A DNA stretch of 64,000 bases from the NCBI GenBank assembly GCA_030142905.1, contig JASJOG010000032.1:587001-651000 (forward strand), in the 5' to 3' direction. The position numbers were made by a program, and so were the translations under genes. Shown piece after piece: positions 9,642-19,778 of this stretch; the stretch's first letter is position 1; every line of letters starts with the position of its first letter. The notes beneath the pieces were generated by a model that worked only from the letters and a program-made list of their open reading frames with translations, made no database searches and was not told the DNA's origin. The stretch is from Heliopora coerulea. Its lineage: Eukaryota > Cnidaria > Anthozoa > Scleralcyonacea > Helioporidae.

Positions 9642-12600
9642 TCATTTGCGTATTCTGTAATGACCATACACATAGCTACTAACGCCATCCTCAAGAATAA
9701 ATCGTTTATCATGAAAACATGACAGTGAGATCTTATTAATCTCATAACTGCTTAACTCATGTAAATTACTTCTTATCATTTATCTTATGATGCATTTGCT
9801 TTTTCTCAAACAATGTATCTTTATAGTGTTTATGTGTAATGTCTTTTTTTTATTACATTTTTCTTGACTCCCTTAGCTGTTTTACCACCTTTTTCATTGT
9901 CTTTTTGTATAACTATACATTTTACTTTTTGGTCCTATGAATTCTACTATTGGAATACCTGCTGCTTCATCTTTCATTTTTCCTATATATTGTTTTGTTC
10001 TCTTTAAAATGTAAAGGAGAGTCAATAGAATAGTCACTGTTGTCAAATAAGTCTTTCTTCTTATAAAGATCATTATATACATCTTCTGCTTTTATTTCAT
10101 ACATTAAAGTGTCTGTATCTGTGAACAACAGCTTTACGTTTTCATGTTCATACATTTTCATTATTGTGTTATAATGGAAATTATACATAAGATTCTTTGA
10201 GAGTTCCAGCATGCACATTCCAACATAAGCAGGTCTATTTAATGTTAACATTTCTCTTATCTTATGGAGAGCAACAAGGTTTTCATTAAAGATTTTACTA
10301 CTTACATAAGTTGGTTTTGATACTATCTTTATTAATTTCTATTTATCTGTAATTAATCGGACATCTACACTTTCTCTTAAGTTTTCCATAGTCTTTCCAT
10401 AAACGAAATTATTCATCAGCTTGAAAAAGTCCTTCTCAAATGCATTCTTACCATTTGTCCTTTTTTTGTGAGTTGAAATCAATATATTTTTTCAACCATT
10501 TTGATTGGTTAAATTCTAATACTCTGTGGATCTTTTTCAATTTCATTCCTACGTATAAATACAATTGTAAATTTCTGTAATGTATAACGTACTTTTTCTT
10601 ATCATTTAATGTGGTTATTAACTTACTTACTAGCCCCACAGATATTTTATATTTCTTCTCTATCATCTTACAATACTTGGATAATTTCTTTCTTTACAGT
10701 CTTTTTTTCTGGTGCTAATGGATAGTCGTTAGGTAGGTCATGCAATTCCTTAGGGTATTCCAAGTCTACTTCTAATAGAAGTCCTTTTTCTTAGTCTTCT
10801 GTGTAATTATTCAACTGTACTTCATTTGGATCTTTCTATTTGAATCTGCTACTAGCTAAGGATTGGCTCATTGCCCATCCATATAAATTATTAGCATCCA
10901 GATACATTATGTATTTGCTATATTTATTATTTCTGGAACCATATCTGCTTGCAATGTAATAAATACCACCTTGCATTCCTCTTTCAATAAATTGGAACAT
11001 ATCAATGTCTGTAAGTAATTCCAATTTAATACAGTCATTTTCAACGTAGCATCCCATGCTAATCCAGGAGAAGTGAAGTAATGGCATGGATCTAATTTAT
11101 TAGTACTGCATACAGGTATTTCTAAAGTTCTCAAATACATCTGCTAATAAAAGGATATCAGTTTTAAGGTACAAATCATGATATTCTCCTAAGTTCTGTA
11201 TGCTGAAAGCACTCCTGATATTTTGAGCATGTTTATATGCTTCATCTGTAATATGTTTGTCATTCAATATACTATAGAATTGTTGTTTCTTTGGTAATTC
11301 TGTTTCTTCGAATCTCTAGAAATTATCCATGTAATCATATGGATAAGAACCTTTCTGCTTCATAAGATTAAACTGTTCTTCTATTGGAAATGCTTGTTCC
11401 GGCAAACAACCGGCAAGGTAATCTAAACTTCTGGACATAAATTGGAAACTATCCAGGAATATTACTCCTAACATGAAGGACATGTATCTTTCCATGTTAT
11501 TTGGTATAACATTTATTTTCCTTTTGAATTTGCCGATTTCTTGCATTATAAAATGACTATCAAATCCATGTAAATTATGGAATATTACTGGTATTTTCTC
11601 TGTTAATTTATAATTTATATTGCATTTCTGATGTGCAGAACCTCTGTATTTACTAGTGATATGACAATGGTCTCTAATTCTGAGATCGCATGATTTATAT
11701 TTAATACCACAAAAATTACAACTATCAGCTCCACTGGCTGCTTATTTGAAGTCCTTTTCTTCAGCTGCTGTGATTTCCAGTTGTTTATTAAAATGTTTTT
11801 TCAATGTTTCTTGATACCATTTTCTTCTTCTAACATCTTTTCAAGGAATTTATAAACTGCATTAGGCCCTCTGTATAATTCTAGTAGTTTACTGTATTGG
11901 TCATCATAACAGCATACTTCTTTATAAACATAACTGCAATCCTTATGTTTTTGTTATAAGTCAGTATATGAGCTGCCTGGATTATTTTCAACTCCATGTA
12001 TGTTCTCTACAATTGCTTCAAAGTCTGCATAAATAACAAGGGGTACTTCTAATTTCTTATGATAGTTTTTAAATTGAACTTTTTCTCCTTCTTTTAGCAT
12101 ATTTATTACTCACTTGCCATTCATGGTTATACAGTTCTTCTTATGTTTTTCAAGAGTACCTTCACTGCTAAAACATTGCAGACAATACATACAAAAGTGT
12201 TTTTTATCTTTGTGTTTTCTATAATTATACACGAATCTGTTAAAGTTGTTTATTAGAACATAATGATTCTTATAAAACAGTAAATTCGTGACTTCCTTGT
12301 GCTTTTCTTTTATCAGCATAGCTGATATATAAATTGAAAAAGCTGAGCTGTTCTTCCAGCCAAATACATTTACAATTATATTATTTTGTATTTCCACTTT
12401 TGGAATGTCTTTTATCATTACAGGGAATTTCACATTATTATTATCTAATTTATTATTAAATTCTTCGTCAGTATCTTTTAATCTTTGTGGATTTAAATAT
12501 CTAATATGACACCATCTAAAACATTCATTGTCTTTATTTTGTAAATTAATAAGACCTTTTAAACTATTCTGCAATTCTCTTTGGTAATTTCACATAAGAA

Positions 12601-13283
12601 CTGCCTTTTAATGGTTGATATTTAACAAAATTAATTAATTGTTTTTCTATCCTTTCTACTGTCCATGCAGATCCTTCTGATATCCAAATATCAGAATTAG
12701 CCTCTTCTAATCCTATAGAGTGTGCAAATATGGTTTTTGGTTTACTGTTAAAATATGCAGTTTTATATATAAAAACTGCACTGCCAGCTGAGCTGTCATC
12801 TGCAGATTTACTCTCTTTCTTAAATGTTACAACCAGCATTTGAATGTATTTATGCTGTGTTTAATCAGATAATAAATCCTTGGATCTTTATCATTTAATG
12901 CCGCAATGTTGTAACTTTCCGCATAAACTTGGAGTGCTTTTTCTTTCTTGGTAATAACAGCTTTGCTGCTGGAAGTCTCAAAAACAAATTTAATCTTATG
13001 ACTTAGGATCTGATATTTTCCATAAAAATCAAAATAACTAAGAATTTCTTTATTTGCTTCTGTTAGTACTTTTCTCACAGATTATTTGTTTTTTATGTAT
13101 TTTATACTACTCTTTAAAGTTTTTCTTCTCCACATAAGAAACAACTTTTACTTTTACAAAAAATTTACAACCTATAACAGCTGAGCTGTTATTCCTAAGA
13201 AACTCATTTGTTGTTACGTTAGTAAATCGAAATTCCTTACTAAGATCTGCAACTCTGGTTATATCAATATTGTATGAATCCAT
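9642..13283 (-). pseudogene. protein-primed family B DNA polymerase (pPolB) of the Polinton
   Basis: The replication polymerase of Polintons, broken into about nine frames. ATG at 13283 (M-D-S-Y-N-I-D-I-T). N-terminal landmarks are I-S-E-G-S-A-W and Y-Q-P-L-K-G-S-S-Y (12564-12839), then a C2H2-like H-F-C-M-Y-C-L-Q-C-F near 12180. The exonuclease region includes N-M-E-R-Y-M-S-F-M-L-G and F-L-D-S-F-Q-F-M-S (11316-11546). Polymerase motif A is Y-L-D-A-N-N-L-Y-G-W-A-M-S (10836-11087). The motif B region is [11 protein letters not shown] then [12 protein letters not shown] (10370-10666). Motif C is F-T-D-T-D-T-L-M-Y (10120-10150), the D-T-D form of protein-primed enzymes. The C-terminus D-E-A-A-G-I-P-I-V-E-F runs to a stop at 9642. 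Length (~1,200 codons) fits the family. Three palindrome motifs lie in its N-terminal half. Confidence 0.9.
13174..13192. repeat. odd palindrome, best copy (one of ~13 in the Polinton)
   Basis: ATAACAGCTGAGCTGTTAT is a perfect 19-base palindrome around a central G. Related copies with the core CAGCTnAGCTG are at 12340, 12785, 15157, 15343, 15506, 15774, 19638 (double), 20139 (double), 21095, 22411, 22952 and 24279 (double). This copy sits inside the polymerase frame as N-N-S-S-A-V. Confidence 0.8.
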
Positions 13284-13335
13284 CTATATTATATTATATC
13301 ATTATTTCTTTAAGCCTCTTTAAACCACTTTAAAA
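13284..13335 (-). promoter_or_regulatory. repeated Polinton spacer block, copy A
   Basis: Spacer of the form ATTATTTCTTTAAGCCTCTT next to a TATA-rich run, just upstream of the polymerase ATG (13283, minus strand) and overlapping the end of the CxxC gene. Related copies lie at 13741-13790 and 15186-15245. Likely a promoter/terminator module; inference only. Confidence 0.3.
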
Positions 13336-13712
13336 AGTATGAACAATTGCAATCTTTATCCCATTCTAATTTATTATACACAATTCCAAATAATCGGTCA
13401 TCAAATTTATTCTTCGTCTTGGATTCAATCAAGTATTTTAAATGACAATTTAATGGAATTCCTCTTCTACTGCAAAGCCTTATAATTATACCTAGATACA
13501 TTCCTTATGCTTATTAATTTTTCCTTTCTCATAACATCCAAAACTTTCTCAAAATCATCTATAATAATGTTAATATACCTGCTATCAATACATTCTTTCA
13601 GTCTTTTATACATCCATATATTTTCAACCCATTCTCCACCATTGGTTAAATAATTACTTATAACACCACATTTTGGACAAGTGTAATATCCATCAGCAAC
13701 AATTCTTTTCAT
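13310..13712 (-). pseudogene. Polinton CxxC protein, possibly VLTF3-like
   Basis: ATG at 13712 (M-K-R-I-V-A-D-G-Y-Y) opens with a zinc-ribbon-like T-C-P-K-C-G-V. A helical middle and a second block follow (13310-13501, reached by one frameshift near 13490) with L-C-S-R-R-G-I-P-L, ending Y-F-L-K-W-F-K-E-A. Polintons and related viruses encode late transcription factor VLTF3 homologues with an N-terminal Cys pair and a basic C-terminal half, which this could be. The match is weak and not certain. The C-terminal codons belong to a spacer block repeated elsewhere in the element. Confidence 0.35.
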
Positions 13713-13740
13713 ACTACAATCTTTGCGATACAATACAGTA

Positions 13741-13790
13741 TATCTATATAATTATTTCTTTAAACTTCTTAAAGAAATTTAAAAAGTAAA
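13741..13790 (-). promoter_or_regulatory. repeated Polinton spacer block, copy B
   Basis: Second copy (TATCTATATAATTATTTCTT followed by a TTTAAA-rich tail), upstream of the CxxC gene on the minus strand. Confidence 0.3.
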
Positions 13791-13843
13791 TAACCAGTTG
13801 TTAAATATTGATATTCCTTCATTTGATTGTGGTTCTTTACATT

Positions 13844-14029
13844 TCAACAACAGAGCTTTGATTGAACCTGTCTCAGTTCATGTAATGCCTTATTAATTTC
13901 ATTTATATCTCTATTTGCATCTGACAATATTTGTCTTAATTCTTGAATCCGATCATTTCTCTTTATTTCCTTTTCATTTAATTCTTCTTGTGCTTTCTCC
14001 AATTCTTCCATTGCTAAATTATGTTCCAT
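13844..14029 (-). CDS. small coiled-coil protein of the Polinton (61 aa)
   Basis: Intact 61-codon frame starting M-E-H-N-L-A-M-E. From residue 5 to 55 it is nearly all Glu, Lys, Arg, Leu and Ile in heptad-like spacing (L-E-K-A-Q-E-E-L-N-E-K-E, then L-R-Q-I-L), so a coiled coil is likely, ending with a Cys pair. Unknown role. It lies between the CxxC gene and a small membrane protein, all on the minus strand. A second repeated spacer block follows its stop. Confidence 0.5.
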   Translation of the reverse strand: MEHNLAMEELEKAQEELNEKEIKRNDRIQELRQILSDANRDINEINKALHELRQVQSKLCC

Positions 14030-14156
14030 TTCCTTTTCATAACCATTACTATCAAATCATTTAAATAAATATCAAGCACCTGAAATGAAACCGCTGCAAA
14101 TGATGTCTGTAAAAATGCCATTTATTTATATAATAGTATGTATCTTGATACACACC

Positions 14157-14384
14157 TTAATTTTCTTTGAATACATCCACAGGAATATATTTCTTATTCT
14201 GCAAATATTTTACTAACAATGTACTTCCTGCAACACCAGCCACTAATTTTGCTATATCATGGAAATCTGTTGGATCAGTTAGTTTTTCTTTTAATAATTT
14301 TTTCCTAACCATGGATAATCCTACAACTCCAGTAGTTACATATACAGAATCATATACTTCATGATTTCTTTCTCTTGCATTCAA
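14157..14384 (-). CDS. small predicted membrane protein of the Polinton (75 aa)
   Basis: Intact frame starting M-N-A-R-E-R-N-H-E. It has two hydrophobic stretches, V-T-T-G-V-V-G-L-S-M-V (residues ~16-26) and I-A-K-L-V-A-G-V-A-G-S-T-L-L-V-K (~44-59), and ends Y-I-P-V-D-V-F-K-E-N. Small proteins of this type are common in Polintons but have no assigned function. Being intact among broken neighbours may only reflect its short length. Confidence 0.45.
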   Translation of the reverse strand: MNARERNHEVYDSVYVTTGVVGLSMVRKKLLKEKLTDPTDFHDIAKLVAGVAGSTLLVKYLQNKKYIPVDVFKEN

Positions 14385-14396
14385 TTATATAATAGT

Positions 14397-15184
14397 TTAT
14401 ATTTGAATTATATGGAAATTAATTTTATGGTTATCTAGAGTGTGATTATTTCTAAACTTCTGATTTCTACAATATGGACACTTTATTCTTGTTTCTAACA
14501 TATAATTTGTAATTTGATGGATAATTTCATCATAAACACTTATAATTATTAATTTTATATTTCTGTAATAATTCCTTCTGTGGTTCTGACAATTGCCCAT
14601 TATCTTTAAGTGTTTAGAATTCAATACAAAATCCATTGTAATTTTTATGTAAGTTAGTAGTAATATGATCTGGTTGTCCTTTTTGATAACCTTTACAAAA
14701 GGACCTGATTCTCCTATAATTCCCTAAGTCTAACAATTAAAAGTGCATTTGGATAGAATTTCTTTATATAATCAGTTACTTTTGTGTGGAGGTCATATTC
14801 ATTTTCTATTTTAAATACATTGTTATTTCTAATGTTAAAGCCGTTATAAAATCCTCGTTTTCTAATGAAAGGAAGAACATCTTTAGTAAAGCATCGTTTA
14901 AACTTTTTAGCTGCATCTAATTTTGATCTTAATATTAATTAATACATTCCAATTTCATTGATAAAAGTGCGCCAAAAGACCTGCTATCATGATTTGCGAT
15001 GTCTGTTAATTTTGTCTTCAGGGTCCACATATTTTATTATAGCATCACATGTATTTTTATAATGTTATAGAGTCGTTCATTCTTTACCTTCAAACCAGGG
15101 ATTTACAGACTTATCAATATAAACATTTATAGTGAAATTCAATTCTGTATTATTATAACAGCTAAGCTGTTCTTTAAGATCCAT
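14397..15184 (-). pseudogene. BRO-N domain plus VRR-NUC-like nuclease and C2H2 finger
   Basis: ATG at 15184 (M-D-L-K-E-Q-L-S-C-Y). After about 50 codons there is a BRO-N-type block: F-W-R-T-F-I-N-E-I-G-M-Y, then K-K-F-K-R-C-F and D-V-L-P-F-I-R-K-R-G-F-Y. BRO-N domains are DNA-binding modules of large DNA viruses and Polintons. Next is a region reading K-I-E-N-E-Y-D-L-H and, later, L-K-D-N-G-Q-L-S-E-P-Q-K-E-L-L, resembling the catalytic part of VRR-NUC-like nucleases (E-x-K ... G-x-L-S-x-x-Q). It ends in a finger, C-P-Y-C-x9-H-x4-H (14397-14636). Several stops and frameshifts make it dead. Domain naming is from motif memory. Confidence 0.55.
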
Positions 15185-15185
15185 A

Positions 15186-15245
15186 TTCATATTATATCTA
15201 TACATAATATTTCTTTAAGCCTCTTTGAAATTAATTATAATATCA
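15186..15245 (-). promoter_or_regulatory. repeated Polinton spacer block, copy C
   Basis: Third copy, ATTTCTTTAAGCCTCTTTGA preceded by a TATA-like run, directly upstream of the BRO-N gene start at 15184. Confidence 0.3.
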
Positions 15246-15433
15246 AATAAAAGTGACACCACTCCACATTTTTAATGTTTAATTCCTTTATAAAACATTC
15301 TGTCATTTTTATAAGTTCAACTATTAAATCCTCTATATCTATAACAGCTAAGGTGCTACAAATTTCATCTATTGCTCCATGTGTAATAATAATAAAATTT
15401 ATATTTATAATTTCAAATACACTAATATTCCAT
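15235..15433 (-). pseudogene. small Polinton ORF carrying an in-frame palindrome
   Basis: A 65-codon open frame (W-N-I-S-V-F-E-I-I to a stop at 15235) whose ATG at 15433 is out of frame by one base, suggesting one indel. It contains a palindrome copy translated S-T-L-A-V and a helical Asp/Glu-rich middle (I-E-D-L-I-V-E-L-I-K). No function recognised. It sits directly upstream of the BRO-N gene. Confidence 0.3.
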
Positions 15434-15449
15434 CTATATATAATATAAA

Positions 15450-15741
15450 TTATTCTAATGTACCCAGAAATTTCTGTGGTTTATCATTAGAAATCACTGT
15501 CTCATCAGCCGAGCTGGAAGGCTTTTTACTTGCATAATACAGACTTACAACTGCTACTGCAACTCCTACAAATTAATATTAAACCATAATTAATGTAACT
15601 TTTATTCTCATCTATCTCCATTTGTTGTTCCTTATGAAGTTTTCTTTCTTTATTGAGTTGTGCAAAACGTTTTCCTGCTTCAACTCTTTTAGGATCTTTC
15701 TCTTTTGAAATAGTGGTTATTTTAGGTGTTTCTTCTGACAC
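15450..15741 (-). pseudogene. Polinton single-pass membrane protein
   Basis: Starts M-S-E-E-T-P-K-I-T-T. A basic helical stretch (K-R-V-E-A-G-K-R-F-A-Q-L-N-K-E-R) is followed by Asn/Tyr-rich residues and a hydrophobic segment (V-G-V-A-V-A-V-V-S-L-Y-Y-A), then a Ser-rich polar tail to a stop at 15450. One frameshift near 15565 separates the two halves. Polintons often encode a protein of this plan (basic head, one membrane segment, acidic/Ser tail), role unknown. A palindrome copy encodes S-S-S-A-D in the tail. Confidence 0.45.
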
Positions 15742-15779
15742 TATAATATATCTTATATTTTATCTGTCAGCTTAACAGC

Positions 15780-16158
15780 TTAGCTGTTGTCAACAGTCTT
15801 ATAATTATCTATTAATAGATCTATCAAGTGTACTGTAAGTTATCTATAAGTTAAACTGTTCTCGTATTTCTCAGCCATTCCATTTATAGTTGGACATAAA
15901 TCAGTCACTTTATCATCGAGTATATTAGTATCTGTTAAAAACAGTTTCATCAAATGGAATACCATTGAAGTATGTTTTAAGCTGTATCAAGATTTTATTA
16001 TAACTTGTATATGCAAATCTATAGCTTTCTATATCCTTATTTATATCACTTTTAGTAATATATCCTTGGATAATTACACCAACTCCTGTAATGGATAAAC
16101 TTGTGAAATGTGTTAATGGAACCAATGCACTTCCTACGACTGTAAGTGCTATAGAGGA
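15780..16158 (-). pseudogene. hydrophobic Polinton protein, C-terminal part (cut by PLE)
   Basis: Minus-strand frame starting within the insertion scar: A-L-V-P-L-T-H-F-T-S-L-S-I-T-G-V-G-V-I-I-Q-G, a hydrophobic segment, then a helical stretch (D-I-N-K-D-I-E-S-Y-R-F) and I-P-F-D-E-T. A frameshift near 15940 leads to L-D-D-K-V-T-D-L-C-P-T. The N-terminal half lies at 19498-19702, on the far side of the Penelope-like insertion. The plan (coiled-coil head, membrane segment, acidic end) recalls an uncharacterised conserved Polinton protein. Confidence 0.4.
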
Positions 16159-16402
16159 TGAATATTAATGCCCAGCTCAAAATTCAAATGTGAATAGCCA
16201 TAACAGGATAAAACACGACAAATAACAAAACATGTTAGTTTAAACAAGCTTTACTGATGTTTTGTTGCTAACGCACAACATTTTCAAAGTAATGTAGACA
16301 ATGGATAAGGTAAGGTTATAAATACGATATTTACAAGGTGTGAAAATGAATTAGCCAAAGGGTGTGAGAAAAGTAGAAGAGGAAGAGCGTAAGGAGAGAA
16401 GA

Positions 16403-17762
16403 CTAATTAAAATAAGGCAAGCAGAACAGACCTGATGTTTTCATTAAGGACAGGCTTAAATTTATCAATGAGTAAACTCTCCCGAATGAGTAACTCAAGG
16501 GGTGAGTTACTGGACGAAATAATAGAAAAGTCATTGGAAGAGATGGTGTGATGAGAAGCTTTGGTGTGAGAAAGGATGCTAGACAGGCTAGCATAAGATC
16601 TTTTCTTCCCAGTTCAAGGCGAGATTCCTAGGTGTTCAGAGATGCATGTGTGTAGAAGGTGTCGAGTTTGCCCTATATACGATGCTCGGCAGCATCAACA
16701 CGAGTATTGATAAACAACATGCGATCTCGTTAATTTAGGAATACTATCCTTGAACCAGAAGAAACTAGACAGACGTTTGTTAGACTTAAAGATAACCAGT
16801 AGCTCAACTGGAGGAAAACAGGAGAGACGTTTTGTTAACTGTGAATGGATTTGGAGGCAATGTTTCCCCATAAATGGCATAGAAAAGTAAATGACACATT
16901 TTGAAACATTGTAATTTTTAGTGGAAATTGAAAAAACTTTATCAAGAAATTTACCAAGACAAAGGTCAAAGAAGGGAGTAGGATACCCATTGTTAGTGAG
17001 AAAATTTTTGAGCTTGATGACTTCTGAATGAAAGATGTGGTAGGAGGAGCATATCTTAAAATATCTATCGAGAAGGGTGTAGACAAGTCCACGTTTAAAT
17101 GAAAGTGGGATAAAGCTGTCAAAATTAGTAAAATGTCCTGAAAAAGTAGGTTTACAATAAACCGAAGTGGAAAAACTGTTGTTACGTTCAATCAAAATGT
17201 CAAGAAATGGAAGAGTATTATTTACCTCAGTCTCGCTTGAAAATTTAATGCTGTTGTCCTGTGAATTTAAGTAATCTAAAAAGGGCTTAACGTGATCGGG
17301 ACAGCGAAATATTACAAAGCAATCATCATCATAACATCGATAAATGAATGGTTTAAAATGTCTAGGGCAGTTATCCAGCCAGACGTTTTCATGATAACAT
17401 AAGAAAGTGTTGGCAAATGAAGGACCTAAGGGAGACCCCATAGCCACACCATCAACCTGTTCATAGAGATGGCCACTAAAAAGAAAGTGACAATTTTTAA
17501 CAGCAAAATAAAGAAGTTTCCAAAATCATGCGAGAAGCCCAAAAATTGTGTAGAAGGAAGAGAAGAGCCTATTAATTATAATATCAATTGTTTCACCAAT
17601 GGAGATATTGGTGAAAAGGGATGAAATGTCAAAGCTTGCCATAAAGACCTTATTGGTGTCAAGATCGAGATTGTGGAGCTCTTCAACAAAAGAAAAAGTG
17701 TCAGTGATTGTATACTGACCTACAGAGATCTCTTGTAAGAGGCATGAAGTGATCCATTTCAA
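16403..17762 (-). pseudogene. PLE-A minus arm: reverse transcriptase and GIY-YIG endonuclease
   Basis: The frame at 17526-17762 gives palm start F-D-I-S-S-L-F-T-N-I. The frame at 16695-17447 starts M-A-M-G-S-P-L-G-P-S-F-A-N, with the catalytic box as C-Y-D-D-D-C-F-V-I-F and F-L-D-I-L-I-E-R-N-N downstream. The endonuclease follows in ~16600-16700 (C-C-R-A-S-Y-I-G-Q-T-R) and continues to 16403 (P-L-E-L-L-I-R-E-S-L-L-I-D). Frameshifts separate the blocks. The order RT then C-terminal GIY-YIG is diagnostic of EN+ Penelope-like elements. Confidence 0.8.
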
Positions 17763-17854
17763 TAATGTTCCATTAAAATTTTGACCAAGGCTTTACCAGG
17801 CAGGAATCGTAGTCATAGGATGAATATTAATGCTGTTCTGACTACGCCAGCAAA

Positions 17855-19370
17855 ATGGATGCAGTCCTAAATGACAAAACAAAGTTCAAGTTGCTGACAT
17901 CTGATCTGATCAAATCTACCCTAAACCAAGAGAACAAGCTCCGAAATTTCCTCAAAGAATTAAAAAGTGAGAATGCTATCACTGATGAACTGTATAAAAA
18001 ACTCTGTCGGACAGGCTCCAGACCCAGTGTATTATATGGACTGCCTAAGGTACAAAAAGTTAACCTCCTTCTAAGACCAATTCTTTCTGCCTTGGGCACC
18101 CATTCCTATAATCTTGCTAAATATCTTGCCTCTTACTTGCGTGAGATCTCTGTAGGTCAGTATACAATCACTGACACTTTTTCTTTTGTCGAAGAGCTCC
18201 ACAATCTTGATCTTGACACCAACAAGGTCTTTATGGCAAGCTTTGACATCTCATCCCTTTTCACCAACATCTCCAATGATGAAACAATTGATATTATAAT
18301 TAATAGGCTCTTCTCTTCTTCTACACAATTTCAGAAACTTATCTTATCATGAAAAGGTCTGGCTGGATAACTGCCCTAGACATTTTAAACTGTTCATTTA
18401 TCGATGTTATGTTGATGATTGCTTTGTAATATTTCGCTGTCCTGATCACGTTAAGCCCTTTTTAGATTATTTAAATTCACAGGACAACAGCATTAAATTT
18501 TCAAGCGAGACTGAGGTAAATAATACTCTTCCATTTCTTGACGTTTTGATTGAACGTAACAACGGTTTTTCCACTTTGGTTTATTGTAAACCTACTTTTT
18601 TGGGACATTTTACTAATTTTGACAGCTTTATCTCACTTTCATTTAAATGTGGACTTGTCTACACCCTTCTTGACAGATATTTTAAGATATGCTCCTCCTA
18701 CCACATCTTTCATTCGGAAGTCATCAAGCTCAAAAATTTTCTCACTAACAATGGGTATCCTACTCCCTTCTTTGACCTTTGTCTTGGTAAATTTCTTGAT
18801 AAAGTTTTTTCAGTTTCCACTAAAAATTACAATGTTTCAAAATGTGCCATTTACAGGGAAACATTGCCTCGAATCCGTTCACAGTTAACAAAACTTCTCT
18901 CCTGTTTTCCTCAAGTTGAGCTACTGGTTATCTTTAAGTCTAACAAACTTCTGTCTAGTTTCTTCTGGTTCAAGGATAGTATTCCTAAATTAATGAGATT
19001 GCATGTTGTTTATCAAAACTTGTGTCGATGCTGCAGAGCATCGTATATAGGGCAAACTCAACACCTAGGAATCTCATCTTTAAGTGGGAAGAAAAGATCT
19101 TATGCTAGCCTGTCTAGCACCCTTTCTCACACCATCTCCGCTGATGACTTTTCTATTATTTTGTCCAGTAACTTGCCCCTTGAGTTACTCATTCGGGAGA
19201 GTTTACTCATTGATAAATTTAAGCCTGTCCTTAATGAAAACATCAGGTCTGTTCCACTTGCCTTATTTTCATTGGTCTTCTCTCCTTCCGCTCTTCCTCT
19301 TCTACTTTTCTCACACCTTGTAAATATCGTATTTATAACCTTACCTTATCCATCATCTATATTACTTTGA
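17855..19370 (+). pseudogene. PLE-A plus arm: reverse transcriptase and GIY-YIG endonuclease
   Basis: Two frames: 17855-18352 (R-P-I-L-S-A-L-G-T-H-S-Y then F-D-I-S-S-L-F-T-N-I) and ~18353-19370 (R-C-Y-V-D-D-C-F-V-I-F catalytic box, then thumb, then C-R-C-C-R-A-S-Y-I-G-Q-T-Q). Compared with the minus arm it lacks the M-G-S-P-L-G-P block between the two frames and part of the endonuclease after Y-I-G-Q-T, so each arm has its own deletions. It extends further 5' in the RT than the minus arm. Confidence 0.8.
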
Positions 19371-19497
19371 AAATGTTGCGTGTTAGCAACAAAACGTCAG
19401 TAAAGCTTGTTTAAACTAACATGTTTTGTTATTTGTTGTGTTTTATCCTGTTATGGCTATTCACATTCGAATTTTTAGCTGGGCATTAATATTCATC

Positions 19498-19702
19498 CTA
19501 CAACTGCTGTAGAGGACATATTTAATACTAGTTTTTGTTTCTTTAATTTCTTATATTTCCATTTGTAACAAGTTGCTAATTTATGGTAATATGAATACAA
19601 GTTTTTTAGTTTATTTACTTCTTCTTCTGTGAGACTTACAGCTGAGCTGACAGCTAAGCTGTTATGGATTTTCTCATTTATATAATATGCTATATTTTGC
19701 AT
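19498..19702 (-). pseudogene. hydrophobic Polinton protein, N-terminal part (cut by PLE)
   Basis: ATG at 19702 (M-Q-N-I-A-Y-Y-I-N-E-K). It contains a double palindrome copy translated N-S-L-A-V-S-S-A-V, then a Lys/Tyr/Leu-rich helical region ending M-S-S-T-A-V-V-G at the insertion boundary. The same S-S-x-A motif begins the other half at 16158, because the target site was duplicated. Without the insertion the two halves would be one reading frame. Confidence 0.45.
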
Positions 19703-19716
19703 TAAGATCTATTATA

Positions 19717-19752
19717 ATGAATCATTACTCTTAGTATATATTTGTTCTATAA
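19717..19752. repeat. duplicated intergenic box, copy 1
   Basis: AATCATTACTCTTAGTATAT and the following bases recur at 20450-20483. This copy lies in the divergent space between the minus gene starting at 19702 and the plus gene at 19779, so it may hold promoters. Confidence 0.45.
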
Positions 19753-19778
19753 AAAGTTGGAGTTAAAAAAATGGTCTA

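Larger units (their letters stand above)
16159..19497. mobile_element. Penelope-like element, head-to-head inverted pair (PLE-A)
   Basis: Two copies of one Penelope-like retroelement facing outward: minus arm 16159-~17820, plus arm ~17821-19497. The outer ends are mirror images (TGAATATTAATGCCC inward from both ends), and the terminal ~170 bp of the two arms match closely. An imperfect 19-bp target duplication (CTGTAAGTGCTATAGAGGA at 16140-16158 versus 19498-19516, 15 of 19 identical) flanks it. Each arm carries reverse transcriptase plus GIY-YIG endonuclease remains. Confidence 0.8.

Noticed and set aside
12311..12327. TATCAGCATAGCTGATA in the polymerase as a further palindrome copy
   Set aside because: The core differs (CAGCATAGCTG) and the encoded residues are plausible family residues; left out of the count.
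13310..13712. Firm call of a VLTF3 late transcription factor
   Set aside because: Only one Cys pair and a basic C-terminus are visible, so it is kept as a possibility.
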